A stretch of DNA of 64,000 nt from Halovenus aranensis (GTDB lineage Archaea; Halobacteriota; Halobacteria; Halobacteriales; Haloarculaceae). The DNA lies in the NCBI RefSeq assembly GCF_900100385.1, contig NZ_FNFC01000014.1, positions 24,651 to 88,650 of the forward strand, read 5' to 3'. Below are positions 1-8,748 of the stretch, piece after piece; position 1 is the first letter of the stretch; every line of letters begins with the position of its first letter. The notes under the pieces were generated by a model, which made no database searches, was not told where the DNA came from, and saw only the letters and a program-made list of their open reading frames with translations. The translations under genes and the position numbers were made by a program.

Positions 1-450
1 GTCCGCGAGCGTCTGGCAGGGATGGGCGTCGTCGGTCAACGCGTTGATGACCGGCACGCTCGCGTACTCGGCGAGGTCGAGTACGTCGTCGTGGGCGAAC
101 ACGCGGGCGATGATGAAATCCACGTAGCCCGACAGCGCCCGGGCGGTGTCACGGATTGGCTCCCCGTGCCCGAGGTGGATGTCCTCCGGACCGAGGAAGA
201 TGGCGTGGCCGCCGAGCTGTGTCATCCCCGTCTCGAAGGAGACGCGAGTACGCGTCGAGGGCTTCTCGAACAGCATCGCCATCGTCTGGCCCGCAAGCGG
301 CCGGTCTCGCTCGGCCGGCGCGGCCGCCTTTCGCGTGGCGGCACCGTCGAGAATCGCCCCCAGCGCCTCGGGCGTGAGGTCGTCGATAGTGACCAGATTG
401 CGGTGCTCGTCGCTCTGTGGGTCGTTCATCGTGGAATTTGCCAGACTCAT
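1..450 (-). CDS. argF: ornithine carbamoyltransferase, partial (3' end off window)
   Basis: Transfers the carbamoyl group from carbamoyl phosphate to ornithine to make citrulline, in cytoplasmic arginine synthesis. The 150 visible N-terminal residues carry the carbamoyl-phosphate loop PSTRTR (about residues 64-69) and end in HPCQTLAD, the next substrate motif. I chose the ATG at 450 because it overlaps the lysK stop in an ATGA arrangement; an in-frame ATG at 429 is the alternative. It is the last visible gene of a leftward run lysW-X-argC-B-D-lysK-argF and is cut by the window edge. The C-terminal ornithine-binding domain is not visible. Confidence 0.95.
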   Translation of the reverse strand, partial: MSLANSTMNDPQSDEHRNLVTIDDLTPEALGAILDGAATRKAAAPAERDRPLAGQTMAMLFEKPSTRTRVSFETGMTQLGGHAIFLGPEDIHLGHGEPIRDTARALSGYVDFIIARVFAHDDVLDLAEYASVPVINALTDDAHPCQTLAD

Positions 451-1493
451 GGGTTCAGTAGCTGTTCGGTCGCTGTCGTCAGTACGTCGCGTGCCCTGTC
501 CAGTTCGGACAAGAGGAGGTGTTCGTTCGGCGCGTGGTCGAGTGCCGAGTCACCCGGCCCGTAGGTAACCATCGGACACTCCCACGCCGCCGCGAAGACG
601 TTCATGTCGCTGGTTCCGGTCTTGCGGAGCAGGCACGGCTCGCCGCCCGCCTCGCGGATAGCGACGCGAAAGGCCCGGGCGACCGGCGTCCGCGGGCTCG
701 CCATAACCGGCTCGATACCGTCAGAGAAGCTGACATTCCCAGTCGTCGTCTCGGCGCGGACGCGCTCGCGGATGTCGGCGACGGAGTTGCCGGGCGGAAT
801 CCGGACCTCCACCTCCATCGTCGCCGCGACCGCCATCCCGTCGTCGGTCGGCCCGCCGTCGACGGCCAACGGCTTGCAGGTCACGCGGTCGAATGTCTCG
901 CCGTCGGACGAGGCGAGCGCCGCCTCGATGCGGTCGTACCACGCCAGCGCCGCCTCGATTGCGTTGCTCGACGGGCCGGCCGCGTGTGCCGAGTCCGTCT
1001 CGGTCTCGTAGGTCGCGGTCAGGATACCGCGATAGCCCAGCGCGACGGCGTCCCAGCCCGAGGGCTCGCCGTTGATGACCGCCTCGGGTGCCTCGCGGGT
1101 CTTGACCGCGTGGCGTGCCCCCCGCGAGTCGGTCTCCTCGCCGACGACGCCCAGAAAGCTCGCGCCGGTCTCGACGGCGGCGACGGCCATCGCGGCCAGC
1201 GAGCCCTTCGCGTCGACGCTCCCACGGCCCCACAGCGCCGGCTCGCCCGCCTCGGTCGGCTCGACGCGGACGGGAATCTCGCCGGGGACGGTGTCGAGAT
1301 GCGAGGTGAGCAACGCGCCGTCGTCTGCGGGCGCGTGGACGTTGCCGACCTCGTCGGTCCAGGCCTCGCGGCCGTGTTCCTCGAAAAACGCGAGGAGGCG
1401 CTGTGCGCACGCCGCTTCGTCGCCGCTCACAGACGGCGTCTCACAGAGTTCGACGAGCAGGTCGCGAACGGCTGTCTCCATCGCTGCGGTCAT
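447..1493 (-). CDS. lysK: [LysW]-ornithine/lysine hydrolase (M20 peptidase family)
   Basis: Releases ornithine (or lysine) from the C-terminal Glu of the LysW carrier at the end of the carrier-bound pathway. The 348-aa protein shows the M20 metal motifs: HLD in [20 protein letters not shown], and EE in [11 protein letters not shown]. The ATG at 1493 was chosen over a 504-aa extension because the extra N-terminus is Arg-rich and unlike the family, and because this start overlaps the argD stop by 4 bp. Placement between argD and argF argues for the ornithine branch; which substrate is used in vivo is inferred. Confidence 0.92.
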   Translation of the reverse strand: MTAAMETAVRDLLVELCETPSVSGDEAACAQRLLAFFEEHGREAWTDEVGNVHAPADDGALLTSHLDTVPGEIPVRVEPTEAGEPALWGRGSVDAKGSLAAMAVAAVETGASFLGVVGEETDSRGARHAVKTREAPEAVINGEPSGWDAVALGYRGILTATYETETDSAHAAGPSSNAIEAALAWYDRIEAALASSDGETFDRVTCKPLAVDGGPTDDGMAVAATMEVEVRIPPGNSVADIRERVRAETTTGNVSFSDGIEPVMASPRTPVARAFRVAIREAGGEPCLLRKTGTSDMNVFAAAWECPMVTYGPGDSALDHAPNEHLLLSELDRARDVLTTATEQLLNP

Positions 1494-2617
1494 CCTACCA
1501 CCGTCCCGAGCGCGTCGACGGCCCGGTCTATCTCGGCCTCGGTCGCGACAAGCGGCGGGAGGAGGCGAACGACGGTCCGGCCCGCGGTCAACACGAGCAC
1601 CCGGTGGTCCATCGCCAGCTCGCGGGCGACGGCACCGGCGTTGCCTTTCACCTCGACGCCGACCATCAGCCCGTCGCCGCGGATGTCCCGGACGCTGTCC
1701 CCGAGTTCGGCTTCGAGTGCCTCGCGCAGGTACGTTCCCATCTCGTCGGCGTGTGCCGGAATCGACTCTTCTTGGAGCGCCGAGACGGTCGCCTCGGCCG
1801 CGGCGGCGACGACGGGGTTGCCGCCGAAGGTCGAAGCGTGGTCGCCGTACCCCTCGGCAATCCAGTCCCGACACAGCGTCGCCCCAATCGGGAGGCCGTT
1901 TGCCAGGCCTTTCGCGCTCGTCACCATGTCGGGGACGACGCCGGCACGCTCGCAGGCCCACAGCTCGCCGGTCCGGCCGAGCCCGGTCTGTATCTCGTCA
2001 CAGACCAGCGCCGCGCCCGCCTCCTCAGTTGCCTCGCGTGCGGCCGTCATGAACTCGGCCGAGGCGGGGTTGATGCCACCTTCCCCCTGGATGGGTTCGA
2101 GGATGACCGCCGCGGTGTCGTCGTCGACAGCCTCGGTAATGGCCTCGCTGTCGTTGTACGGCACGAACTCGACACCCGGCATCAGCGGCTCGTAGGGCGA
2201 TTTGTACGTCGACTTCCAGGTCGTCGCGAGCGCGCCCATCGTCCGCCCGTGGAACGCCTGCATCGTCGAGACGATTTTCGTGTTGCCCGTCGCCGCGCGG
2301 GCGAACTTGAGCGCCGCCTCGACGGCTTCCGTCCCGGAGTTACAGAGCCAGACGTTGTCGATACCGTCCGGCGCGGCCCCGGCCAGCGTCCCGTAGAGCC
2401 GGTCACGGACCGCGACGGGATAGGACGCCTGGACGTAGGTGAGCGCCGAGAGCTGGTCGACGGCTGCGGCCCCCACGGCCTCGTGGCCGTGACCGAGCGG
2501 CACGCAGGCGTAGCTCGCGCCGAAATCCAGGTAGTCGGTGCCCGCGCTGTCGGTGAGGTCGAGGCCGTCGCCCGATTCGATCTGTATCGGCTTCTGTGAG
2601 TAGACGAAATCACTCAT
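1490..2617 (-). CDS. argD: [LysW]-glutamate/aminoadipate semialdehyde aminotransferase
   Basis: PLP-dependent class III aminotransferase, 375 aa, that transaminates the LysW-bound semialdehyde (acetylornithine aminotransferase family, ArgD/LysJ). Visible motifs are the phosphate-binding stretch NSGTEAVEAALK, the Asp of CDEIQTGLGRTG and the Schiff-base Lys in TSAKGLANGLPIG. Length is typical. It overlaps argB upstream and lysK downstream by 4 bp each, so translation is probably coupled. Sequence alone does not separate ArgD from LysJ; the arg-gene context favours arginine synthesis. Confidence 0.94.
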   Translation of the reverse strand: MSDFVYSQKPIQIESGDGLDLTDSAGTDYLDFGASYACVPLGHGHEAVGAAAVDQLSALTYVQASYPVAVRDRLYGTLAGAAPDGIDNVWLCNSGTEAVEAALKFARAATGNTKIVSTMQAFHGRTMGALATTWKSTYKSPYEPLMPGVEFVPYNDSEAITEAVDDDTAAVILEPIQGEGGINPASAEFMTAAREATEEAGAALVCDEIQTGLGRTGELWACERAGVVPDMVTSAKGLANGLPIGATLCRDWIAEGYGDHASTFGGNPVVAAAAEATVSALQEESIPAHADEMGTYLREALEAELGDSVRDIRGDGLMVGVEVKGNAGAVARELAMDHRVLVLTAGRTVVRLLPPLVATEAEIDRAVDALGTVVG

Positions 2618-3477
2618 GTCGCGTCCACCTCCGGAGCGTCGCTGTCAGCTGTCACTGCGCTCGGCGCGACGTGGGTGCCGCCGCCGTCGAGGGCACTACA
2701 CACCGGCTGGTCGGCACCCGCGTCGGCGATGACCGCCGACGGCGCACCGTCAGAGAGTGCATCTTCGATAGCCATCACCTTTCGGCCCATCCCACCGTCG
2801 GCGACCGTCTCTACGGTACGCCATTCGGCCGGCGTCTCGACACGCTCGATGAGGGTTCCCTCGCTATCGAAGACGCCGGGCACGTCGGTCAGGAAAACGA
2901 CAGTCGCCGAGAGCGCGCCGGCAATCGCCGCCGCCACGCCGTCGGCGTCCGTGTTGACCGGCGTCACGTCGCCGTCGTCGGCACCCGCCATCGGCGGGCA
3001 GACGACCGGCGTGTACCCGTCTGCCAGCAGCAAGTCGAGCAGGTCGGTATCGACCGACTCCAGGCGGCCGGCGTGGTCGCCCCGGCGTATCTTCCGTTTC
3101 CCGTCGTCGAGGACGCGCACGGCCGAGGTGCGCGGCCCGGAGAGGAGGCCGCCGTCGACTCCCGAGAGACCGACCGCATCGACACCGGCCGACCGGAGCG
3201 AGGCGACCAGCTCCGTGTTCACCAGGCCGGGAAGGACCATCTCGAAGACCTCCATCGTCTCCGTATCTGTGAACCGACCGACGACGCCGTCGGGCGTCTC
3301 GACGTACTCGGGAGTCATACCCAGCGCGTCGAGCGTGTCGTCGACGGCCGTCGACCCGCCGTGGGTGACGACGACATCCCGGCCGTCTGCGACCAGCTCG
3401 GCCACGTCCTCGAGTGCGCCCGCCGGGTCGACTGCCCGGGCTCCGCCGACCTTGACGACGACGGTCACGCGAGCCAC
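2614..3477 (-). CDS. argB: [LysW]-glutamate/aminoadipate kinase (acetylglutamate kinase family)
   Basis: Phosphorylates the side-chain carboxylate of the LysW-linked amino acid (ArgB/LysZ, amino acid kinase fold), 287 aa. The N-terminal VVVKVGGARAVDP is the nucleotide-binding Lys/Gly loop; VTHGGS and the C-terminal VNTDADGVAAAIAGAL are further family signatures. It overlaps argD by 4 bp and lies 40 bp downstream of argC in the same direction. It works between LysX and ArgC in the carrier pathway. Confidence 0.94.
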   Translation of the reverse strand: MARVTVVVKVGGARAVDPAGALEDVAELVADGRDVVVTHGGSTAVDDTLDALGMTPEYVETPDGVVGRFTDTETMEVFEMVLPGLVNTELVASLRSAGVDAVGLSGVDGGLLSGPRTSAVRVLDDGKRKIRRGDHAGRLESVDTDLLDLLLADGYTPVVCPPMAGADDGDVTPVNTDADGVAAAIAGALSATVVFLTDVPGVFDSEGTLIERVETPAEWRTVETVADGGMGRKVMAIEDALSDGAPSAVIADAGADQPVCSALDGGGTHVAPSAVTADSDAPEVDAT

Positions 3478-3517
3478 CTCCAGTAGCGAGACAGGTCACA
3501 GCACCGCCCCGGTGCAG

Positions 3518-4552
3518 TCATGGCGAACCCACCGGGTGGAGTCCCCGAGCGTCGAGTCCGGCCGTCTCCTCGATGCCGAGTGCGACGTTTGCGGCGTGGA
3601 CGGCCTGACCCGCCGCGCCTTTCATTACGTTATCTAGCGCCGAGATGACGACGACGCGTTCACTCGATTGGTCGAGCGCGAACCCGACCTCGGCGCGGTT
3701 GGTGCCGGCAACCGACTTGGGTTCGGGGTAGCGATAGACGCCGCTCCCGCCCGCGACGAGGTCGACGAAGGGTTCGTCCTCGTAGCGTTCGCGGTAGGCC
3801 TGCCAGAGGTCGGCCTCCGAGACGGGCTCGTCGGGGAAGACGTGACAGGTCGCAGACGCCCCGCGAACCATATCGACGGCGTGTGCGCTGAAGGCCACAT
3901 CGAGGCCGAGATAGGCCGCAATCTCGGCCTCGTGGCGGTGGCCGGCCGGTGCGTACGGCCGGACGACGCCGGACCGCTCGGGGTGAGAGGCGGCGTCGCC
4001 GCCGCCCGTGCCGCCCTCGCTCGACCCGACTTTCACGTCGACGACGACCTGTTCGTCGCCGTCGAGGATGTCCACAACAAGAGGCAACAATCCGAGTATC
4101 GAGGCCGTCGCGTTACAGCCCCCGGCAGCGACGAGGTCGGCACCCGGCAGGGCCTCCCGGTTGAGTTCCGGCAGGCCGTACACCGCGGATTCGAGCAGTT
4201 CCGGGCGGCTGTGGCCGTCGTAGTACTCCTCGTACAGCCCGACCTCGGGGAGTCTGAAATCCGCTGAGAGGTCGACCACGGTCCCGGCGGCGTCCCGGAA
4301 GCGGTCGATTTCCGCCATCGAGACGCCGTGAGGCGTCGCCGCGAACAGGAGGTCGACGCTCGCCAGGTCCTCGGGAGTCGAAAACCGGAGGTCCACGTCC
4401 CGGAGGTTCGGGTGGGCGTGGCCGAGGGTGCGGTTTTCTTTCTTGCGGCTGGTGGCCTGCACCAACTCGACGGCCGGGTGCTCGACCAGCAGGCGACAGA
4501 GCTCGCCGCCGGCGAACCCGCTCGCGCCGACGACACTCGCAGTGTAGCCCAT
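3518..4552 (-). CDS. argC: [LysW]-glutamyl/aminoadipyl phosphate reductase
   Basis: NADPH-dependent reductase (ArgC/LysY) converting the LysW-bound acyl phosphate to the semialdehyde. The 344-aa protein begins MGYTASVVGASGFAGGE, a Rossmann Gly-rich loop, and has the catalytic Cys in AAGGCNATAS and the C-terminal half signature APAGHRHEAEI. The start at 4552 places the dinucleotide loop at the normal distance from the N-terminus and leaves 1 bp to the lysX stop; a longer reading to 4618 adds 22 residues inside lysX. Confidence 0.94.
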   Translation of the reverse strand: MGYTASVVGASGFAGGELCRLLVEHPAVELVQATSRKKENRTLGHAHPNLRDVDLRFSTPEDLASVDLLFAATPHGVSMAEIDRFRDAAGTVVDLSADFRLPEVGLYEEYYDGHSRPELLESAVYGLPELNREALPGADLVAAGGCNATASILGLLPLVVDILDGDEQVVVDVKVGSSEGGTGGGDAASHPERSGVVRPYAPAGHRHEAEIAAYLGLDVAFSAHAVDMVRGASATCHVFPDEPVSEADLWQAYRERYEDEPFVDLVAGGSGVYRYPEPKSVAGTNRAEVGFALDQSSERVVVISALDNVMKGAAGQAVHAANVALGIEETAGLDARGLHPVGSP

Positions 4553-4553
4553 C

Positions 4554-5435
4554 TCAGTCACCTCCCGCCGGAACCGCGGCTGTCTCGACGGTCGATTCGA
4601 GCCAGTCGACCACCGCACCGGGAACGTCGACTGCCACCGCGTCGTTCAACGCCTTGAACTCGACGGTGTGGTTGATTTCGTGGACGGTGTAGCCCGTCCC
4701 GGTCTCCATCAGGTCGATACCGAGCAGGCCGCCGCCGACGGCCGCACTCGCCTGCGCGACGAGGGCAGCGAGGTCGTCCTCGACCGCGAACTCCTGGGTT
4801 TTTGCCCCGTTGGCGGCGTTGGTCACCCAGTGCTCGCCAGAGCGACACATCGCGGCGACGGGCTCGCCGTCACAGGCCAGCACGCGGATGTCCCGGCCCG
4901 GCTTGTCGACGAACGCTTGCACGTAGAAGACGCTGTGCTCGTAGTGGCCCAGCGTCTCCTTGTGTTCGAGTATCGCCTCCGCGGCCGACCGGGAGTCGAT
5001 TTTTGCCAGCAGGCGACCCCACGAGCCGACGACGGGCTTTAAGACACAGGGGTAGCCAAACGCCTCGATTGCCTCTAGTGCCGCCCCCGTCGTGAAGGCC
5101 ACTTTTGTCTCGGGGGTCGGGACACCTGCGGCCTCCAAGGCGAGGCTCGTCTCGACTTTGTCGGCACAGGTCGTTGCCGTCTCGGCGCTGTTGACCACTG
5201 GAATCCCGTAGGCGGCGGCGAACTGCGTGAGGTAGGTGCTCCGGCTGGTCGCCAGACAGCGGTCGAGCAGTACGTCGACTTCGGCCAGCGCCGCCGGCGG
5301 GTCGGCGAGGTCGAACTGCTGGTCGCGCACGTCGATTTTCTCGACGGCGTGACCGCGCTCGCGCAGCGCCGAGAGCAACAGCTTCTCGTCGTGGCGAATC
5401 CGCGAGTAGCAGAGCCCGACTTTCACTGACACCAC
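4554..5435 (-). CDS. lysX: LysW-glutamate/aminoadipate ligase (ATP-grasp, ArgX/LysX)
   Basis: ATP-grasp ligase that joins the alpha-amino group of glutamate (or aminoadipate) to the C-terminal Glu of LysW, starting the protected pathway. The 293-aa protein has the RimK-like core: PCVLKPVVGSWGRLLAK (ATP-binding Lys), VQAFVDKPGRDIRV, and GIDLMETGTGYTVHEINHTVEF, the metal-binding E/N motif. It lies 24 bp after lysW. I infer an ArgX role because the neighbours are arginine genes; substrate choice is not proven. Confidence 0.94.
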   Translation of the reverse strand: MVSVKVGLCYSRIRHDEKLLLSALRERGHAVEKIDVRDQQFDLADPPAALAEVDVLLDRCLATSRSTYLTQFAAAYGIPVVNSAETATTCADKVETSLALEAAGVPTPETKVAFTTGAALEAIEAFGYPCVLKPVVGSWGRLLAKIDSRSAAEAILEHKETLGHYEHSVFYVQAFVDKPGRDIRVLACDGEPVAAMCRSGEHWVTNAANGAKTQEFAVEDDLAALVAQASAAVGGGLLGIDLMETGTGYTVHEINHTVEFKALNDAVAVDVPGAVVDWLESTVETAAVPAGGD

Positions 5436-5459
5436 CTCCCGAGCCCACCTGTGTGCACG

Positions 5460-5624
5460 TCACTCACCCCAGTCTTGCTGTAGCTCGGGTGCCTTGTCTA
5501 CCTCGACGGGGTCGACCTCGAGCACTTCCAGCTCGGCACCGCAGGTCGAACAGTCGAGTATCTCTCCGGCTTCGATATCGTCGTACAGGGACAGCTCGCC
5601 CCCGCACTCGATGCAGTCTACCAT
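5460..5624 (-). CDS. lysW: LysW/ArgW amino-group carrier protein
   Basis: A 54-aa carrier protein whose C-terminal Glu is loaded with the amino acid by LysX. I translated it directly. It starts MVDCIECGGELSLYDD and has a zinc ribbon of two CxxC pairs (C-I-E-C near residue 4 and C-S-T-C in the middle), a very acidic body and the C-terminal signature DWGE, with the essential last Glu. It is the first gene of the unit lysW-X-argC-B-D-lysK-argF. A TATA-like element lies about 32 bp upstream. Confidence 0.95.
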   Translation of the reverse strand: MVDCIECGGELSLYDDIEAGEILDCSTCGAELEVLEVDPVEVDKAPELQQDWGE

Positions 5625-5650
5625 TGTAGCTTCTACTCGGCGACGGATTG

Positions 5651-5661
5651 ACTTAATACTT
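5651..5661 (-). promoter_or_regulatory. putative TATA box of lysW operon
   Basis: The minus strand reads AGTATTAAG about 32 bp before the lysW ATG, inside an AT-rich island (5,650-5,695) in an otherwise GC-rich region. The spacing would give a short or absent leader, common in haloarchaea. Position is inferred from base composition only. Confidence 0.45.
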
Positions 5662-5720
5662 TTGAAAATACAAAATAAATTACATTACTGCAGGCGCCGC
5701 TAAACGCGCCGAATCCGTCC

Positions 5721-5781
5721 AAAAAACGCGTGTTCTGACTCCAACATCAGAAGTATGTCACCATCCCCAGACGGGGATGGT
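5721..5781 (-). terminator. putative argGH terminator: perfect hairpin then T6
   Basis: CCATCCCCAGACGGGGATGG at 5761-5780 is a perfect 8-bp stem with a 4-nt loop, about 90 bp past the argH stop. On the minus strand it is followed by CGCGTTTTTT (5721-5730). It separates argGH from the lysW operon. The whole 5,625-5,871 gap has no credible gene. Confidence 0.5.
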
Positions 5782-5871
5782 CGTGGCAGTCGTCGCCGCG
5801 CCGTTCCAGGCGAAACGGTGGCGTCGGCTCTCGGACGGCTGGCGGCGAGCGTCGCGCCGGGAGTGTGGGTA

Positions 5872-7332
5872 TCAGACATAGTTCGAGACTGCCGTGTCGC
5901 GTTTCTGGTGTGCGTCTTCGAGCGATTCGTGGTGTGTGACGAGCGTGCTGCGGTGGTCGTCGAGCGTACTTTTGGTGCGGTCGAGGTGAGCGGCCACCGT
6001 TTCGGGTGCAGACCCACCCCGGGAGTCACGACTCGCGACACTGCCCGCCGGGTCGAGGACGCGGCGGAGGGCGTCGATGTCGACGACCGCCGACAGCGGT
6101 TCGCCCAGCACTGTCTCTGCAGTCGCGTCGAGGGTTTCGACCGACGGTGTGCCGTCCGCGCGCTCGGCCGCCTGCGCGACGACCTCGTGTGCCGTCCGGA
6201 ACGGGACCCCAGCCTGTGCGAGCAGGTCTGCGACGCCGGTCGCCGTCGAGAACCCCTCGCCGGCGGCCGAATCGAGCGCGTCGGTCTCCCACTCGGCGGT
6301 CGTGAGCGCGCCGACGGCAACCTCGGTGGCCGCGGTCACAGAATCGATGGCATCGAAGGCGTGCCCGCTCGCGCGCTGGAGGTCGCGGTTGTACGCACGA
6401 GGAAGCCCCTTCAGGGTCGTCAGGAGCCCGTCGAGTCCAGCGGTCGCGTCACCGACCCGACCCCGAACGAGTTCGAGCGTGTCGGGGTTTTTCTTCTGGG
6501 GCATGATGCTCGACGTGGAAGCGTACTCGTCGGCAAGTGTCAGGTACCCTTTGTTGGCAAAGAGGACGCTGTCCTCGGCCAGTCCAGACAGGGTCGTTCC
6601 CAGTCCCGCGACGGCGGCAGTCGTCTCGACCAGGAAGTCCCGGGCCGAGACGGCGTCCATCGCGTTTTCGACCAGGCCGTCGAATCCCAGCAGCTCGGCG
6701 GTACGCTCGCGGTCGACTTCGAATGGTGTCCCTGCGAAGGCAGCGCCGCCAAGCGGCGAGCGGTTGAGGCGGCCGTATGCGTCGAGTAGCCGCTCGGTGT
6801 CCCGGGCCAGCGCCCCCTCGTAGGAACACAGCCAGTGGGCGACTGTCGTCGGCTGTGCCGGCTGAAGGTGCGTGTACCCCGGCATCACCGTCTCGGTGTG
6901 CTCGCCCGCGGCGTCGAGCAACGTCGCACGCGCGCCGACGACCGTTTCGACGGTGCCGAGCACGTCCTCGCGAAGGCGGTACCGGAGACAGGCTGCCACC
7001 TCGTCGTTGCGCGAGCGGGCCGTGTGCATCCGTCCGCCGGTCGGTCCGACGCGCTCGATGACGGCCGTCTCGATTGCCTCGTGAACGTCCTCGCCGTCGG
7101 GAAGAGCGCCGTGTCCCGCGCGCTCGATATCCGCGAGTGCGTCGAGAATCGCACCGGCGTCCTCGGCCGCGACAATCCCCTCCTCGGCGAGCATGACGAC
7201 GTGGGCGCGGTCGACGGCCAGGTCTGCCGCGAAGATGCGTTCATCGGCCGACAGCGAGGAGAGAAACTCCCGGGCGGGGCCGCCGCTGAACCGGTCGCGG
7301 CGAACGACGCTCTCGGCGTGGTCGTCGGTCAT
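5872..7332 (-). CDS. argH: argininosuccinate lyase
   Basis: Splits argininosuccinate into arginine and fumarate, the last step of arginine synthesis. The 486-aa protein carries the fumarase/aspartase superfamily signature SSIMPQKKNPDTLEL and the early motif GGRMHTARSRNDEVA. The start MTDDHAESVVRRDRFSGG at 7332 gives the normal family N-terminus; the longer frame to 7497 reads through argG. It follows argG by 4 bp, so the two form one unit. Confidence 0.96.
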   Translation of the reverse strand: MTDDHAESVVRRDRFSGGPAREFLSSLSADERIFAADLAVDRAHVVMLAEEGIVAAEDAGAILDALADIERAGHGALPDGEDVHEAIETAVIERVGPTGGRMHTARSRNDEVAACLRYRLREDVLGTVETVVGARATLLDAAGEHTETVMPGYTHLQPAQPTTVAHWLCSYEGALARDTERLLDAYGRLNRSPLGGAAFAGTPFEVDRERTAELLGFDGLVENAMDAVSARDFLVETTAAVAGLGTTLSGLAEDSVLFANKGYLTLADEYASTSSIMPQKKNPDTLELVRGRVGDATAGLDGLLTTLKGLPRAYNRDLQRASGHAFDAIDSVTAATEVAVGALTTAEWETDALDSAAGEGFSTATGVADLLAQAGVPFRTAHEVVAQAAERADGTPSVETLDATAETVLGEPLSAVVDIDALRRVLDPAGSVASRDSRGGSAPETVAAHLDRTKSTLDDHRSTLVTHHESLEDAHQKRDTAVSNYV

Positions 7333-7336
7333 GGTG

Positions 7337-8530
7337 TCACGCTGTGGGGTCCCCGTCCGCGAGGCGGGCCTGGAAGCCGTGATACTTCGCGACGCCGGTG
7401 GCGTCGGCCTGCTCGATGCCGCCGCCCACGTCTGCTTCGTTGAACGAGGCCGCGCGCTCGCTGTAGACCGCGTGTGGACTCTCGCGGGCGACTGCACGGC
7501 AGTGCCCGTTCTCGAGTTTGACCGTCACGGTCCCGGTTACGCGCGTCTGTGTCTCGTCGATGAATCCATCGAGTGCCGCCACGAGCGGTGCGTCGACGAG
7601 ACCCTCGTAGGCCTTCTCGGCCCACTGCTGGTCGACGTGGTTTTTGAACTGTCGCTCGTCTGCAGTCAGCACGAGTCCCTCCAGTGCCTCGTGTGCCGTC
7701 AGGAGAACTGTCGCTGCCGGGTGTTCGTAGTTCTCGCGCACCTTCAGGCCGAGCATGCGGTCTTCCATCATGTCGGTCCGCCCGATGCCGTACGCGCCGG
7801 CGGTCTCGTTTAGCGTCTCGATGAGCGCCACGGCGTCAGTCGCTTCGCCGTCCAGCGCGACCGGGGTGCCGTCTTCGAACTCGATTGTGACGAACGCCGG
7901 GTCACTCTCTTCGGGTGTGGTCGTCCACTCGTAGATGTCGTCGTCGGGAATCGTCGCCGGGTCTTCGAGTTCCGAGCCTTCGACCGACCGGCTCCAGAGG
8001 TTCGTGTCGACGCTGTACTGGCCTTGTGACCCGCCCTCGACAGAGAGGTCGCGTTCGGCGGCGTACTCGGTTTCCCACTCGCGGGTGAGTCCGAGTTCGC
8101 GGACCGGCGCAATCACGTCGAGGTCGGAGTCGCGCCAGACCGCCTCGAACCGGAGCTGGTCGTTCCCCTTCCCGGTACAGCCGTGGGCCAGCGCCGTACA
8201 GCCTTCGTCGAGGGCCACGTCGAGAATCGCCTCGGCGATGACCGGCCGAGCCAGCGCCGTTCCCAGCGGATACCCCTGATAGGTGGCGTTTGCCTGTACT
8301 GACTCCAGGCAGAGGTCAGCAAAGGCTTCCCGGGCGTCGACGACGTGATGTTTCAAACCCAGGGCAGCGGCCGTCTCGGCGGCTTCCTCGAACTCGGCCG
8401 CTGGCTGGCCGACGTCGACGGTGACGCCGATAACCTCGTCGTAGTCGTACTCCTCTTCGAGCAGCGGAACGCATACTGTGGTGTCGAGCCCGCCAGAGAA
8501 GGCGAGCGCGACACGCGTGGTGTCTGTCAT
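7337..8530 (-). CDS. argG: argininosuccinate synthase
   Basis: ATP-dependent condensation of citrulline and aspartate to argininosuccinate. The 397-aa protein opens with MTDTTRVALAFSGGLDTTV, the PP-loop SGGLDT motif, and contains GCTGKGNDQLRFE (citrulline and ATP contacts) and the SVDTNLW segment typical of the family. It is the first gene of argG-argH. Its upstream region has a TATA-like element and a perfect hairpin between that element and the ATG. Confidence 0.97.
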   Translation of the reverse strand: MTDTTRVALAFSGGLDTTVCVPLLEEEYDYDEVIGVTVDVGQPAAEFEEAAETAAALGLKHHVVDAREAFADLCLESVQANATYQGYPLGTALARPVIAEAILDVALDEGCTALAHGCTGKGNDQLRFEAVWRDSDLDVIAPVRELGLTREWETEYAAERDLSVEGGSQGQYSVDTNLWSRSVEGSELEDPATIPDDDIYEWTTTPEESDPAFVTIEFEDGTPVALDGEATDAVALIETLNETAGAYGIGRTDMMEDRMLGLKVRENYEHPAATVLLTAHEALEGLVLTADERQFKNHVDQQWAEKAYEGLVDAPLVAALDGFIDETQTRVTGTVTVKLENGHCRAVARESPHAVYSERAASFNEADVGGGIEQADATGVAKYHGFQARLADGDPTA

Positions 8531-8552
8531 AGCTTGTGTGTCATGGATGTGA

Positions 8553-8571
8553 CCGCCCGACTGTCGGGCGG
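8553..8571 (-). promoter_or_regulatory. argG: perfect inverted repeat in argG leader
   Basis: CCGCCCGACTGTCGGGCGG forms a perfect 8-bp stem with a 3-nt loop, 23 bp upstream of the argG ATG. The best TATA-like element on the minus strand (CTTATTTTCC, 8601-8610) predicts a start near 8580, putting the repeat at the very 5' end of a leader of about 50 nt. It could be an operator or an RNA hairpin controlling argGH. The remaining 8,572-8,748 stretch shows no gene. Confidence 0.45.
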
Positions 8572-8748
8572 AAACTGCAACACGATACCGGTCGACGGAT
8601 GGAAAATAAGTGCGGGCCTAACGGCCCGGTCGTGGTCGGCGGTCGACGGACTCACTGTGTGGCGAACCGACGCCTGCGTGGTGAGTCCAGCGCATCTGTC
8701 TATTGTTAATCCGACTGCCGTATTAATAGTTTCCGGTCGTTTGCCCAG

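Noticed and set aside
519..2195. 558-aa plus-strand frame over lysK and argD
   Set aside because: Antisense shadow; both minus-strand genes are certain by motifs.
8700..8730. CTATTGTTAAT / ATTAATAG imperfect dyad before argG
   Set aside because: Arms differ by an insertion; may just be AT-rich termination region of the upstream gene.
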